Assembly: GCA_949358305.1 (NCBI GenBank) | Contig: OX442320.1 | Coordinates: 3,612,259 to 3,676,258 of the forward strand | Length of the DNA stretch: 64,000 bases | Direction of reading: 5' to 3' | Origin: Strigamia acuminata | Taxonomy: Eukaryota > Arthropoda > Chilopoda > Geophilomorpha > Linotaeniidae | In this document: in pieces, positions 33,631 through 44,640 of the stretch | Layout of the letters: the number at the start of each line of letters is the position of its first letter | How positions within the stretch are numbered: position 1 is the stretch's first letter | Position numbers and translations under genes: made by a program | Notes under the pieces: generated by a model | Database searches by the model: none | What the model saw: only the letters and a program-made list of their open reading frames with translations | Told to the model about the DNA's origin: nothing

Positions 33631-34327
33631 TTCGCCAAGGTTCCGCTTGCGAATTATATTTAATTCGCGATGTTGTGAGTTTAATAAATTAACTCAATAA
33701 ATTGTATTCAATTTATTGTTACGAATTTGATTCGTCATACAGTGAAATAAGTCTCGTGACTTACTTCGGTTGTTTACTTGTTGTCAAGTTCAAACAATTA
33801 ATATCTATTATCGACTGTCAAAATATAATAAAGGTTAAACATCGCAACACACAATTGCCGTCAAAGTTCGCCTTGCCGAGCAGAACAGTATCGCGCGTGC
33901 CCTAAATAACAGTGCGGTGAGAGACGGCACTGGTATTCAGGGGGATATAGCCCGCAGTTCTGCACAACAGAATTAATCACCCGAGATACTACTCATAAGT
34001 AGACTGCTTTGGCACCATCACCGAAGAGATATAACTTTCCCAAACACATAGTGCTACTGGCGGTAACTGCATGTTTTGCATGCAGACTGCTTTGGCACCA
34101 TCAAGTGATGGAGTCAATCTCTTTCAGTAACAGTGCTACTAACGGTTACTAAATACTTTGGTATCACACGTGATTCTATTGTCCGACCACGAGGATACTT
34201 ATGCGGGAGGCTTTCTCCTCGGCAAGACCGTTTGACGGAAACATTAACAGTCCGAACTTCGCCTTCAGTTGACGGGGGTTGCATGGCTCAGCAGAGCCAT
34301 GCTATGCATGGACCGGTAGGCCCATGC
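33631..34327. other. Hairpin-dense segment of the LTR
   Basis: At least a dozen short hairpins in about 700 bp: GAATTA/TAATTC (33651), AATAAATTG/CAATTTATT (33696), ACGAAT/ATTCGT (33721), AAGTC/GACTT (33749), ACTTG/CAAGT (33776), CTGCATG/CATGCAG (34067), CCATCA/TGATGG (34098), ATCAC/GTGAT (34163), GGAG/CTCC (34206), GCATGGCTC/GAGCCATGC (34281), GCATGG/CCATGC (34306). Most loops are 2-5 nt. The same set is in the 5' LTR 5,766 bp further on. Confidence 0.8.
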
Positions 34328-34412
34328 CCTGAGTAAGAAACAGTTATTTGACATGCGGAACATACCAAATAACCAGAAATCAAGAACTAACTAACTTCCT
34401 GTTGTCAGGGAG

Positions 34413-34419
34413 TTTTATA
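34413..34419 (-). promoter_or_regulatory. TATA box in the 3' LTR
   Basis: Minus-strand TATAAAA in GAGTATAAAACTCCC-like context; it marks the U3/R border region. Confidence 0.65.
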
Positions 34420-35004
34420 CTTGGTGGGATTAAGTTCCACCAATCTCGTACCGCAGGAAGTGGATACGGGGATGCAACTTCAGATTATGCTAATCCTTTA
34501 GCAAAACCGGATCTGGATACTCAGGACCGGAAATGGATACCGGGGACACATTCCCAAGTTACACATTTTAATCCTTTAATCCGCATGGTCACATTTCCAA
34601 GAATGTGACCAATTCTTTCTTCCAATCTTTCAATACAATAATATAACTTTATATTATTGTCAAGTTAAATAATCTAAACCAATATATTAAATACTTATTT
34701 AATATATTGAATGTTATTCATTTAATTCCGTATTTCGAATTTACCGCTGATTTGCGATAGCGCCTTCTAGTGGCGACATACCGCATTGACGAATGCTGTT
34801 TTAGCAGACGAAATCTTGTATTTTTGGCCGTGATACTTTGATATCACGAAGTAATGTTAATTAATATTTATTAATATAACAACTTTGCTTCTGAAACATC
34901 ATAAATAACTTTATTCAGGACTCTTATCAGTTTTACAAGCAAATACAGTAAAATTACCGTCATAATGGCACAATAGGCATTTATAGCCATATTAATTTGT
35001 CACA

Positions 35005-35018
35005 AATCCCCCTTAAAT
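35005..35018 (-). promoter_or_regulatory. Polypurine tract before the 3' LTR
   Basis: On the minus strand ATTTAAGGGGGATT lies directly before the LTR start TGTGACAAATTA. Confidence 0.75.
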
Positions 35019-36026
35019 AATTGGAAGTGTTTGCACTTTCACTTATTTCTATTCTAATGGATATAAATGCCTTTGTGAGGCTTGATATATCTTGGGAGAT
35101 GCTGTGACTTCCAATTCTGAATTTAGTTGTTTAACTCAATTAGATTGCCTAAGTTCAGGATTTTCTTGCTAAACTTTATTGATACATTTCTTCCAATAGT
35201 ACAAATTTGAATTGGTTCTACGTATTTTAGTTAAGTTTATTAATAGACAATAAAACTTTCTACCGATAATATTGACAATTAAGTATCATCACGTCCCCCT
35301 TAATTGTCATGACTATAGTCAATTCTTTAGAAAAGACATCGTATCGCACAATTGCGAATTCCCGAGCTTTCAAAGCTCGCTTTAACGATTTTTGGCCCTT
35401 TTTTCTTGGACAGTTACACGGTGATGTATAGTGGAACTTATGTCGTGTTTCTAGCGACTGCAAACCTGGGTTTGGAGTTGGCATTCGAACATTTCGGTGT
35501 GCATGTGCCGATTGCAAACATTGGTTTGTAATCAACGTTTCACCTTAATTAGTAGTTCTCTACTAAGTCCGTACTTCTTGGAATTTGGTCTTTTTTTACC
35601 AATTTAAATAATTAAATAATTTTTCTTCAAAAAAATATTTTTCCTTTACATATTCTGTTTGTTTGTAATATCATTACCAACCACAGTTTTTAATAAAGTT
35701 TTCAACTTTCAACATTGTGTATTTTTTATTTCCGATAGGAAAAAAGTGATTTGATCCAGTTTTACATTTTCCGGGGTTAAATTCCATTTTTCGAGTGAAA
35801 AAGTATAGTTATAATTGTTTAATAACATCCATTTCCCCCTTTTTTAACAAATTTTTTAACAAATACAAATTCGTTAAAATCCTTTAATTTTGCCACGAGA
35901 AAAATTCTCTAATTCTTATTTACGAAGGACGTGTTTTTTGATTATTAATTTTAATAATTTGTCCCCCTTATCTCTAATAACGAGATGTTTGTTGAAATCT
36001 TTTCAATTTTTCGAATGAATGAATAT
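35019..36026 (-). other. Internal 3' region of the Gag-only element, no pol
   Basis: AT-rich. One 91-codon open frame (35260-35535, minus) has no recognised domain. No trace of enzymatic pol motifs in any frame. Confidence 0.65.
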
Positions 36027-38066
36027 TTAGATCACAATTCCGTAAATACCTTCATTTGTTGCAGCATTTCCCCAATTCAAATTTTCGAGTTTTTGATCCA
36101 AAGATTCAGCTGTTACCCAATTTTGTCTCTGTCGTTTAAAAAGATCAGAGGCGGGATTGGTATTGGTATTATTACCATTACCTTGAGGTTTGTCCTGAGC
36201 AAATTTCCTTTTTTGTAACAAAGGACATTCCCTCTTAAAGTGTCCTGGTTGATTGCAATGGAAACATTTTCCAGTTGCTTTCTCCGATAGGGCACATACC
36301 ATGTTGTTGAATCCAACATCGTTTTCAAGATTGTCTGTCTCGTCAGATTCCATAGGTACAACTTCTGGTTCGGCGTTCAACGTCTGAGTAGATCGTATGA
36401 GTGGGCGCGAACTCCTGGCGTCTTTACCTCTTTGAGTATTTGACGGGACAGTTTCGTCCTCTTTATTGGCAATAGTGTCCACACTAGCGTTTTGGGCTTC
36501 GAAAAGAGCCCTATTCTGTCGGACAAATTGAAATATGTCATTAAATGATTCTTCATAGAGACCTCTATCGATTATTCGATTGTAACTAACTAAGTTCAAA
36601 TTCTCGAGAAGAGTGGGAGCTTCATCTCTTTTTGAATAAGATCCTTGAGCTTGTTTAAATCTCAAAAGAAATGTATAGAGTGGCTCTTCTGGGCCCTGGA
36701 TTAAATTTCGAAGCTTTCGGGCTCGAGTGACAGGGATCATGTCAAACTCCGCCAAAAATAACTTTTCGAAAGTTTTCCAGTCAACAAATTTGTCGAGGTT
36801 ATCGGTATGCCATTCGTGGGCTATACCAGATAAATAAGTTGGTATTCCGCGTTTTACCATCTCATCCAGAGTCAAACCTTTAGCGACAGCGACTGTTTTG
36901 GCTGTAGCTAAAAATTTAGCCACGTCCTTCTGTTTTCCATCGAAAACAGGCATATCCTGACCTTTGAAAAAGGTTTTGCTCGAATTGTTTGCATTATTAT
37001 TTTGCTGTGCATTATTCTGCATAAATTGTTGTACTTGCTGTGCACAATCAGTTTGAATATTTCGCACATGGGTAAGGATGGCTCCCAAGTCGTCGGTGGA
37101 AAATCTCGCTTGAGATGAACTACCAGCAGAGGATGCCGAACCAGAATTATGTTCAAAATTGGGCAGATTTCCCTTAGGGACCTGATTGTCCTGGGGGATT
37201 TCTTTCCTTGGAGGAACATAATTTTCATACTGTGTATGATTGCCAGATGGTACATGTTGTCCATGTGGAACACTACTTTCATTTTGTACTCGTTCTGGGG
37301 GTGTCTGATTTGAACGAGTCTTTCCCACCGGTAAATTTTGAATAACGGGGGATGGTGAGATCGGATCGGATCTCCTTGGAGTTCGATTTGACACTCTTTT
37401 TGACTGCGTTGGGGGGACAAACTGTCCTTTCCCCGGTGTCGGGGGGACATAATGTCTATTTCCAGATGTTGGAGTAACATACTGTCTATGTCCAGAGTTT
37501 TGGGAGACATTTTGTCTATTCCCCGAAGTTTGGGGGATAAAACCCGAATTACTATTGTTAATCGTTCGATTAACACTAGTCGATCTAGACCTTGGTTTGG
37601 CTAGATTTAAAGGACTATTAGAGTTGGGTGTTCCTTGTCCAGAACTTTGTTGACTACGAGATCGGCTAAACGATGGTTCGCGTACCATTCTATCGTTTAG
37701 CTGTGGAGTCGACACTATCCGGGCTTGATATCCCAACCTCTTTTTAGGAGAGGGAAAGTCCAGCTTACGATTCGTGGGAATCGTTTTTCGTGGGGTTCGG
37801 TGTGAAGTCCGCGAATGCCGACTTTCGTTCTCCGAATTTTCATCTTCATCGGGTCTAATTCTCTGATTTCTTTTCTCAAGTACGCGTACATGATTAACCG
37901 CTTCGGTTATTGTTTTGAAATCAGCCCGATTTAGATTATAGAGTCGACAATACTCTGTCAAATCGTCCGGAATTAAATCCGTTTGGTCTTCGAGTCGGAC
38001 GTAACTATTTTCCAAGTTTCCGTCATCAACTTCTCGTTCATTCATATGAATGTTTTCGTCAGACAT
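36027..38066 (-). CDS. gag: Retrotransposon Gag with CCHC zinc knuckle
   Basis: About 679 residues from MSDENIHMNE (an upstream in-frame Met would add 24). The N-terminal half is Pro/Ser/Arg-rich and low in structure. A capsid-like middle contains GIAHEWHTDNLDKFVDWKTF and LRNLIQGPEEPLYTFLLRF, typical of gypsy-type Gag. One zinc knuckle CFHCNQPGHFKREC lies about residue 590, then a basic tail. It would package the element RNA into particles. The frame is intact over its whole length although no enzyme gene follows. Confidence 0.85.
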   Translation of the reverse strand: MSDENIHMNEREVDDGNLENSYVRLEDQTDLIPDDLTEYCRLYNLNRADFKTITEAVNHVRVLEKRNQRIRPDEDENSENESRHSRTSHRTPRKTIPTNRKLDFPSPKKRLGYQARIVSTPQLNDRMVREPSFSRSRSQQSSGQGTPNSNSPLNLAKPRSRSTSVNRTINNSNSGFIPQTSGNRQNVSQNSGHRQYVTPTSGNRHYVPPTPGKGQFVPPTQSKRVSNRTPRRSDPISPSPVIQNLPVGKTRSNQTPPERVQNESSVPHGQHVPSGNHTQYENYVPPRKEIPQDNQVPKGNLPNFEHNSGSASSAGSSSQARFSTDDLGAILTHVRNIQTDCAQQVQQFMQNNAQQNNNANNSSKTFFKGQDMPVFDGKQKDVAKFLATAKTVAVAKGLTLDEMVKRGIPTYLSGIAHEWHTDNLDKFVDWKTFEKLFLAEFDMIPVTRARKLRNLIQGPEEPLYTFLLRFKQAQGSYSKRDEAPTLLENLNLVSYNRIIDRGLYEESFNDIFQFVRQNRALFEAQNASVDTIANKEDETVPSNTQRGKDARSSRPLIRSTQTLNAEPEVVPMESDETDNLENDVGFNNMVCALSEKATGKCFHCNQPGHFKRECPLLQKRKFAQDKPQGNGNNTNTNPASDLFKRQRQNWVTAESLDQKLENLNWGNAATNEGIYGIVI

Positions 38067-38858
38067 GATAAAAGTTTTTAAATTCTTTATTACTAAAGAA
38101 CGATAACACACTTTATATAAAAAAAAAATACACTTCAAAATAACAATACACTTCGATAAGGTTAAGCTTAAACTCCACGTGCTGGGTAAACGTGTTAAAC
38201 TATCGATAAATTTTAAACAATCAAATGAATCCTACTACAAGTAAACTAGCGTCGGGTGAGAAGGCGCTTTAAACTATTTGTTAAAATAATAGATGAAATA
38301 CACTTAATTTTAGCTGGTTTACGGCGTGGAAAATTCGAATCGGGACTGAACGGGACGGCGTGGTCAAGATGGCTACTGGAGCACGTGTCTGCAGGTCTGG
38401 TCTGGATACGAATGGTCGTCTGTAGTCTGGATCCGCGTGGCATCGAGGATCGATAATCCTTTAATCCCTCGACACTTTATTGGTGGAAAGTTATTTTATC
38501 CAATGATAAAATGGAAACTAATCCTTTATTTTAGTAGTTTTCTACTACGTCCGCACTTTGGCCTGGTCAATCTCGTTACTGATTGGATATTTCTTACGAA
38601 AATATTCAACTAACATTGGAATTTTACCAAGCCTTGTTTCGTGAAAATTAAAATTAATTTTACTTCGATTTTAAGTGTTTTTTCAACACAACGAAACTTT
38701 CCCTTTAATGTTAGAGTTCTCACGAATCCCAACGTTCTTAAAGAGGATTCCCTACTTCGCAAAAGCAGAGACATATAAAATGTTTTGAAATGTTATACTC
38801 TTTATTTATCTCAATTTTCACTTTTATTTAAATTCGGTAAATTTAAACTTTGCAACCT

Positions 38859-38876
38859 ATCTCGGTGGGACCTCCA
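38859..38876 (-). promoter_or_regulatory. Primer-binding site for tRNA-Gln
   Basis: The plus strand reads ATCTCGGTGGGACCTCCA, which is the 3' end of an animal tRNA-Gln including CCA. The minus-strand RNA is therefore complementary over 18 nt, two bases from the LTR edge. Confidence 0.85.
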
Positions 38877-38878
38877 CG

Positions 38879-40543
38879 TGTGACGGTGACGACCACAACT
38901 CCTATCGCATGATAGTACCGGGTATAAGTCGCGTGAAATAGTGAATAATACGAGATAAAATAAATACAACAGAGTTATCAAAACAAGACATTTATTGTTA
39001 TCAAACAATATAAACAAATCTAAGTTATACAAATGACTAATGCCGACATTAGGCAAGTTAATAGTAAATTAAACTATACAAATAAAATGGCCAAATGGCC
39101 CTAAAATAATATGATTACGGTTATTGGTGATCCGGGGTTCGGGAACGGCAAAACGCCCGCTCGACCGAGTTAAAGATGTCGTCTATACGTAGCCGGGCTG
39201 GCTGTGTCCTCGCGGCTTCCGTCGGCGCTTCGTAATCGTGGAACTGGTTCCTTCGCGTTCCATCGCGTTCCTGGTTCGTATCTGGTGTAATGGTCCGTGT
39301 AATGCTTCGTGGTTCGATCCGAGAGGTGCGGTTGACTTTTAACTGCACCGCCACAACTAGGGTTGGAAATTGGCAATGAATAAATGAAGTTATTTATTCG
39401 CCAAGGTTCCGCTTGCGAATTATATTTAATTCGCGATGTTGTGAGTTTAATAAATTAACTCAATAAATTGTATTCAATTTATTGTTACGAATTTGATTCG
39501 TCATACAGTGAAATAAGTCTCGTGACTTACTTCGGTTGTTTACTTGTTGTCAAGTTCAAACAATTAATATCTATTATCGACTGTCAAAATATAATAAAGG
39601 TTAAACATCGCAACACACAATTGCCGTCAAAGTTCGCCTTGCCGAGCAGAACAGTATCGCGCGTGCCCTAAATAACAGTGCGGTGAGAGACGGCACTGGT
39701 ATTCAGGGGGATATAGCCCGCAGTTCTGCACAACAGAATTAATCACCCGAGATACTACTCATAAGTAGACTGCTTTGGCACCATCACCGAAGAGATATAA
39801 CTTTCCCAAACACATAGTGCTACTGGCGGTAACTGCATGTTTTGCATGCAGACTGCTTTGGCACCATCAAGTGATGGAGTCAATCTCTTTCAGTAACAGT
39901 GCTACTAACGGTTACTAAATACTTTGGTATCACACGTGATTCTATTGTCCGACCACGAGGATACTTATGCGGGAGGCTTTCTCCTCGGCAAGACCGTTTG
40001 ACGGAAACATTAACAGTCCGAACTTCGCCTTCAGTTGACGGGGGTTGCATGGCTCAGCAGAGCCATGCTATGCATGGACCGGTAGGCCCATGCCCTGAGT
40101 AAGAAACAGTTATTTGACATGCGGAACATACCAAATAACCAGAAATCAAGAACTAACTTAACTTCCTGTTGTCAGGGAGTTTTATACTCGGTGGGATTAG
40201 GTTCCACCAATCTCGTATCGCAGGAAGTGGATACGGAGATGCAAATTGGGATTATGTTAATCTTTTAGCATAAACCGGAACTGGATACCGGGGACAGGAA
40301 ATGGATACACAGAACGGAAATACCTTCAAAACCGTGTTCCTCGTCATGTATCGGTGATAAAGCAGTAACGCCTATTTTATCTTCTTAAGTATTGATAATA
40401 TACCTTTATATTATCGATGTGAATCACATTTGGTCGTATCAAACATAATAATATGTTTGTGAACTATTTATATGGGAAATAGTAAGCTCGAGGTTGAATT
40501 TGCCGCTAGTACTAGTGGCGCCATCTATTGCTAATTTGTCACA
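38879..40543 (-). repeat. 5' LTR of the Gag-only element
   Basis: 1,665 bp. TATA box on the minus strand at 40180-40186. U3 (40190-40543) is shorter than and unlike that of the 3' LTR. Hairpin-dense part at 39397-40093. Confidence 0.85.
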
Positions 40544-40547
40544 AGTG

Positions 40548-41940
40548 ATGCATCTTCGCACTGACGATATTTAACAAAGGGTGCAACACAATTGATGTGC
40601 ACTATCCTAACACCAATGGCTTGTTGGGAAACCAATGTGTCCAACCATTTGAGCAACATGTTTTGGTTATTGACTTTTGAAAGAGAGTTTATTCTGTTGC
40701 AGTAACATGATAATAATATCACGTGTCATCTGCTTTGTGTTTAGTTTATTGTTTATACATGCCTGGTGCTGTTTTTCTAAGTTTTGTAACACCTGGCATG
40801 TAAAGTTTGTTTTTGGATTCTGTACAAATGCATTAATTTATTTGTTTATTTATCTTGCTAATTTGTTTTGTTCATTTGACAATGTAATGTAAGAATTGTA
40901 CTTACCTTGCTGTAATCAGAATGGATATCTGTATTTTGAGGTCACATGACTGTTAGTTCATGTGCTCACCACTTTTCGTTTTGCAAATAAACACTATCGT
41001 TTTGGTATTTGACAAGTTAACATGGCTTTTATTTCCACACACTCACCTCGAAATATCCCGACATGGCGGACACTTGAGCACGCTGCACTACAGTACTCAC
41101 GTAATTTAAACTTAACAATATGAAAATGTGTAGTGATATATAAATATGTAATTGTTTAATTGTATTAACATTATTAGGAACTATTCAGTCAGTTAAAAAC
41201 ATTTAAAAATAATTTTATTGTATTTTTTTGTATCTGGTACTTCAATCCAGTAAAACTTTTAAGCATCTCCGTGCTATTAAATGTACCCATTGTTATACAT
41301 CCTGAAACAAAGTAATGAAATTAGGTCATTAATATAAGATAAATTTCTTTACTAAATTGGTTGTGAAAACATTTGACAATAATTTTACAGTCTTTGCAAT
41401 ATCAGAATTGAACAACAAAATATATTTCCATTATAGTTATCATCATTTTCTACATAAACGTTTATTTGAGCAGCAAGACTACTGCAACAGATGAAAACAC
41501 AATCCAAGGTCAGATAAATGATAAAATAGCAAAATTGTATAACATGTATACTCTGTCTGACCTTAACAGTAAAGAAAACTCCAGCCTTATTATTCCTTAC
41601 TGTGGAGTGTGTGAACCCACAAGCGAAAGTAGTTCCTTTCTATAGTTCGCGCGCGGTATCTTGATGCTAAATTCGTACTGCGCATCCCATTCTGCGCAGA
41701 CGATTTTCTAATTCCAGTTGCCATTTATATCAGTATTAAACCTAATATTAGACCTTACAATCCTAAAATAAAGTAAATAAACAACGGTATTTTGGTATGG
41801 CATTTTGGTATGGTATTATGGTATGATATTTTGGTATGATATTTTGGTATTGTGGTATAGGATTTATCGCTATACATGATTTTTGCTGATAATGTATTAT
41901 TTTATTTATAGGGTAATGAACTTTATTTCAGATAAATTTT
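40548..41940. other. No gene recognised
   Basis: AT-rich. A short inverted match to 27560-27610 (GGTCAGACAGAGTATA) at about 41545-41590 and GGTATTTTG units at 41785-41870 show further repeat debris. Confidence 0.45.
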
Positions 41941-42881
41941 CTAGCCATTGGTTATTTATACAGTATAATTGATTATTCTAAATTAAAATGTTCTGCCTAA
42001 CTAAGCTTATTGTGATGTTTATCCCAGGGCCCAGGCCGAGATGTAAGAGTGTCTTATGACCAAAATAAATCAATGAATATGAATTATCAAATTAGATGCA
42101 TCACACTATTAATCTGTCGTCGCTACATTAATCAAGAACGCTTCAGTTAACAGCATTCAACTTTTGTCAGTAATATTTAAAACCATCAGTAGATGGTGCA
42201 ATTTTTCTTTATTATTATTATTATTCACAACTAGCATCTTCTACAAGTACAAAATTAGTAACAAACTACAAACAAACTAAATGGTGCTTTAACCAATTGA
42301 ACGGAAAATACAAAAATAATATATTTTGTCATTATTCATCAAACAATTAAATCTAAATTAAAGCAGATTTTAATGACTATGACTATACAAGGACAAAAGT
42401 AAGTTTTAGTGCACTGTTACAATTGCCAAGTAGTACAAAGTTATTAAATTGGTATAATCTACAGGGTGGTCAAAAAGTATGGTTCACAGTAAATAATTCC
42501 CAAACTGATTTAGATGTTGATTTAGCAAAATGATTGTAAGGGTAGTATTTTGAGGGAAATCCAATTATGACATCCAATTTGACCTAACGTTTTAAACCTT
42601 TTTTGCTCAAAACTTTTCAGAAAGAGATAATTTTTTTAAGAACAGTTCTAGACTAATTAGATGGTGCTCTACAACTTTCTAATTCACTTTTTCTCTCTAT
42701 CTGTCACGGTTCTCGAGTTACAATACAGATGACCTTGAAGATGACCTCTGAGGTCAAATTCGATGTCATATAATTAGATTTTCCCCAAAATACTACCCTT
42801 ACAATCATTTTTCTAAATCAAAATCTTAAACCTCAGTTTGGGAATTATTTACTGTGAACCAAACTTTTTGACCACCCTGTA
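41941..42881 (-). repeat. Inverted repeat pair, right arm
   Basis: Reverse-complement partner of 29690-30476, followed by a complete CACCCTGTA MITE (42460-42881). Confidence 0.8.
42460..42881. mobile_element. CACCCTGTA MITE, complete copy
   Basis: TACAGGGTGGTCAAAAAGTA at the left, and its complement TTTTGACCACCCTGTA at the right. Inverted arms with TTCACAGTAAATAATTCCCA; same family as 25492-26251. Confidence 0.85.
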
Positions 42882-43254
42882 TAATTGTTGGAAAAACATA
42901 AAGCTGGTTAAGTTAATATAAGACGATAGTTCTTGATTTCAGTATTCATAGACAAAACATGTGATACGTTGCGGCGATCCGGGTTTTTACTTATTAAATT
43001 ATATAAATTCAACAAGCAATCGTCGGTGAGATGCCGTACAGGACTTCTACTCTGTGGCTAAATGGTTGTCTAGGGGAATGATTTTACACAGAGTAAAGGA
43101 AAAATTAGATTGTTTTAATCGTTCTAAATACACACGAATATAATGCAAAATAATAAGTGTAATGACTGGGTCGATCTGGCTTCTCTTCGTACTTGGACAC
43201 TCACAGTTGACCGTTGGCTCCAAGATGGCGTCGATGGCGTCGTGTGAGCGCGGG

Positions 43255-43467
43255 ATTTTGGCAGAGTAAACTCAATGCCAAAATACGTTGCTAGATATAC
43301 TAAAATCCTCGTGGAGCACGCTCGACACGAGAATACGTCTTGCACACAGTGGTTTGATTATTACGGAGCAAGCTCGACGTAACAATCCGTCTTAACACAC
43401 AGATTCCTTTGTGGAGCAAGCTCAACACAAAGAACTACAAATTGACAGAGCAAGCTCTATGTCAATT
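43255..43467. repeat. Array of five covarying hairpins with a common GAGC-AA-GCTC core
   Basis: Hairpins at 43255-43284, 43308-43331, 43356-43387, 43407-43432 and 43440-43467. Each has the form outer stem / GAGY-loop-RCTC / 2-nt bulge (AA, GA, GA, AA, TA) / outer stem complement. The outer stems differ completely but pair: ATTTTGGCA/TGCCAAAAT, CTCGTG/CACGAG, TTACG/CGTAA (longer with one mismatch), CTTTGTG/CACAAAG, AATTGACA/TGTCAATT. Spacers share CGTCTT.ACACACAG. Confidence 0.85.
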
Positions 43468-43679
43468 CCACACAGAAATGGCTTAAATTACGCGTAGTAA
43501 TTCAAGCAATGAAAGCGCTATTCCGTACAGTGGGTACAGACCAGCAATGAAACTCAATTTGTCCAATATCACAGATCACACTTAGCAAATGGGCATAAGT
43601 TTGACACGGTTGTGAACAGTTTGGAAGCAGAATCAAGAATGTGGGAAGAGTGGGCCAAAACCGTTTGGCTCACTCCTAA

Positions 43680-43908
43680 ATCTGCTCAGCAAAGCTGCGC
43701 AGATGACGAGTTGCACAAAGATCACACACGGCCGCCTTCGAGTCGTGTGCAACAATTGAGCCGGGCACGCGCGAGGGGAAGGGATGCTCCGCCCAGGCAC
43801 ACGCCTAGCAGCATCATCAAAGCAATGCACGCTGCAGCGTGATTGGTCGACGCTGTTGCTGGGCCAAAACTTGCTGCAAAACACAATATTATTTGGGTAA
43901 TATTGTGT
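43680..43908. other. Further hairpins downstream of the array
   Basis: ATCTGC.CAGC/GCTG.GCAGAT (43680-43704), GTTGCACA (43710) with TGTGCAAC (43746), the palindrome CACGCTGCAGCGTG (43828-43841), and an 11-bp perfect stem ACACAATATTA/TAATATTGTGT (43881-43908). GC-rich compared with the surroundings. Confidence 0.65.
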
Positions 43909-44337
43909 CTTGTTTTATATTTGATTAATATATATTTTATTTCAATTTACATTGAAACAAAACATATAAGCTTGTTGAATATGTTTCTAAGACAATTTGG
44001 AAATATGGTGCGCACTCAAATAGGAATATTTGAGGTCACCACAACGTGTTGCTCAATCAAAAAGTAAAAAAATACAGACGAGGGGTTTTTGAAGTGGTTT
44101 ACTACCCGCACCCATGTGTATTCAGCCGCATGTATTTTTTAACGTTGAAAAAAATAAAATGGTAAAATTCAAAGTAAATCGCACATCATTTTAGAGATTT
44201 GATTGACAAAAACCACAGTAAAGCAGTTTCAAAATAAGGCGTTAAAATAATTCATAATCTAAATGATTTTTAATGTAGCTAGTATATTTTAAATAACAAA
44301 TTAATGAAAAAATTGCATTTTTTCTTCTAATAATTAG
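43909..44337 (+). other. Upstream of the Thr-rich exon; no clear first exon
   Basis: AT-rich. It ends in an excellent acceptor (TTTTTTCTTCTAATAATTAG). I cannot find the signal-peptide exon that should precede it. Confidence 0.45.
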
Positions 44338-44640
44338 ATTGTCTAATTGTCAACTTGTCAACAATTGATAGTGAAACACTAACAACTGCAATGAAAACAA
44401 CACGTACAACTATAATCAACACAACACCTACAATTGCAATGGCTAGCAAAACACATGCAACAACCATTACTGAAATGTATCTAACTTCAATCAATGACAT
44501 ACCTGTAGCTCGAGTTGTCAACTTGTCAATGATTGACTTTGAAACTACATTTAAATCTGATGCACACCGACCTACCATCACTGAAATACCTCAAACGACA
44601 ATTCCTCCAATTACAACTTTAACCATTACATCTAACATGC

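Larger units (their letters stand above)
33113..35004 (-). repeat. 3' LTR of the Gag-only element
   Basis: 1,892 bp. The 33113-34420 part (U5, R, TATA) is nearly identical to 38879-40186. The outer part (U3, to 35004) differs strongly in length and sequence, with only islands such as TTTATATTAT and TAATTTGTCACA shared. Confidence 0.85.
33113..40543 (-). mobile_element. Gag-only LTR retrotransposon (7.4 kb)
   Basis: Long terminal repeats 33113-35004 (3' LTR) and 38879-40543 (5' LTR) begin TGTGAC and end GTCACA and are flanked by AGTG (33109-33112, 40544-40547). The tRNA-Gln primer site and a purine tract place transcription on the minus strand. The only coding region is gag (36027-38066). About 1 kb after gag lacks any protease, reverse transcriptase, RNase H or integrase motif. 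It would depend on enzymes supplied by another element (the TR-GAG type). Confidence 0.85.

Noticed and set aside
34133-34336. Open frames inside both LTRs of the Gag-only element (for example 34133 and 39899)
   Set aside because: They lie in the hairpin run and have no ordinary coding features; identical in both LTRs only because the LTRs are identical.
36027-38138. Searching for a frameshifted pol after gag in the Gag-only element
   Set aside because: No protease, YxDD, RNase H or integrase motif is visible in any frame between 35005 and 36026.
38859-38876. tRNA-Gln gene
   Set aside because: Only the last 18 bases of the tRNA are present; it is the primer-binding site of the LTR element.
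43255-43467. CRISPR-like array of palindromic repeats
   Set aside because: The genome is eukaryotic, units are not identical repeats with unique spacers, and stems vary while pairing is kept.
42900-43910. Calling 42.9-43.9 kb a solo LTR
   Set aside because: I could not find matching TG/CA ends with a target duplication, so only the hairpins are reported.
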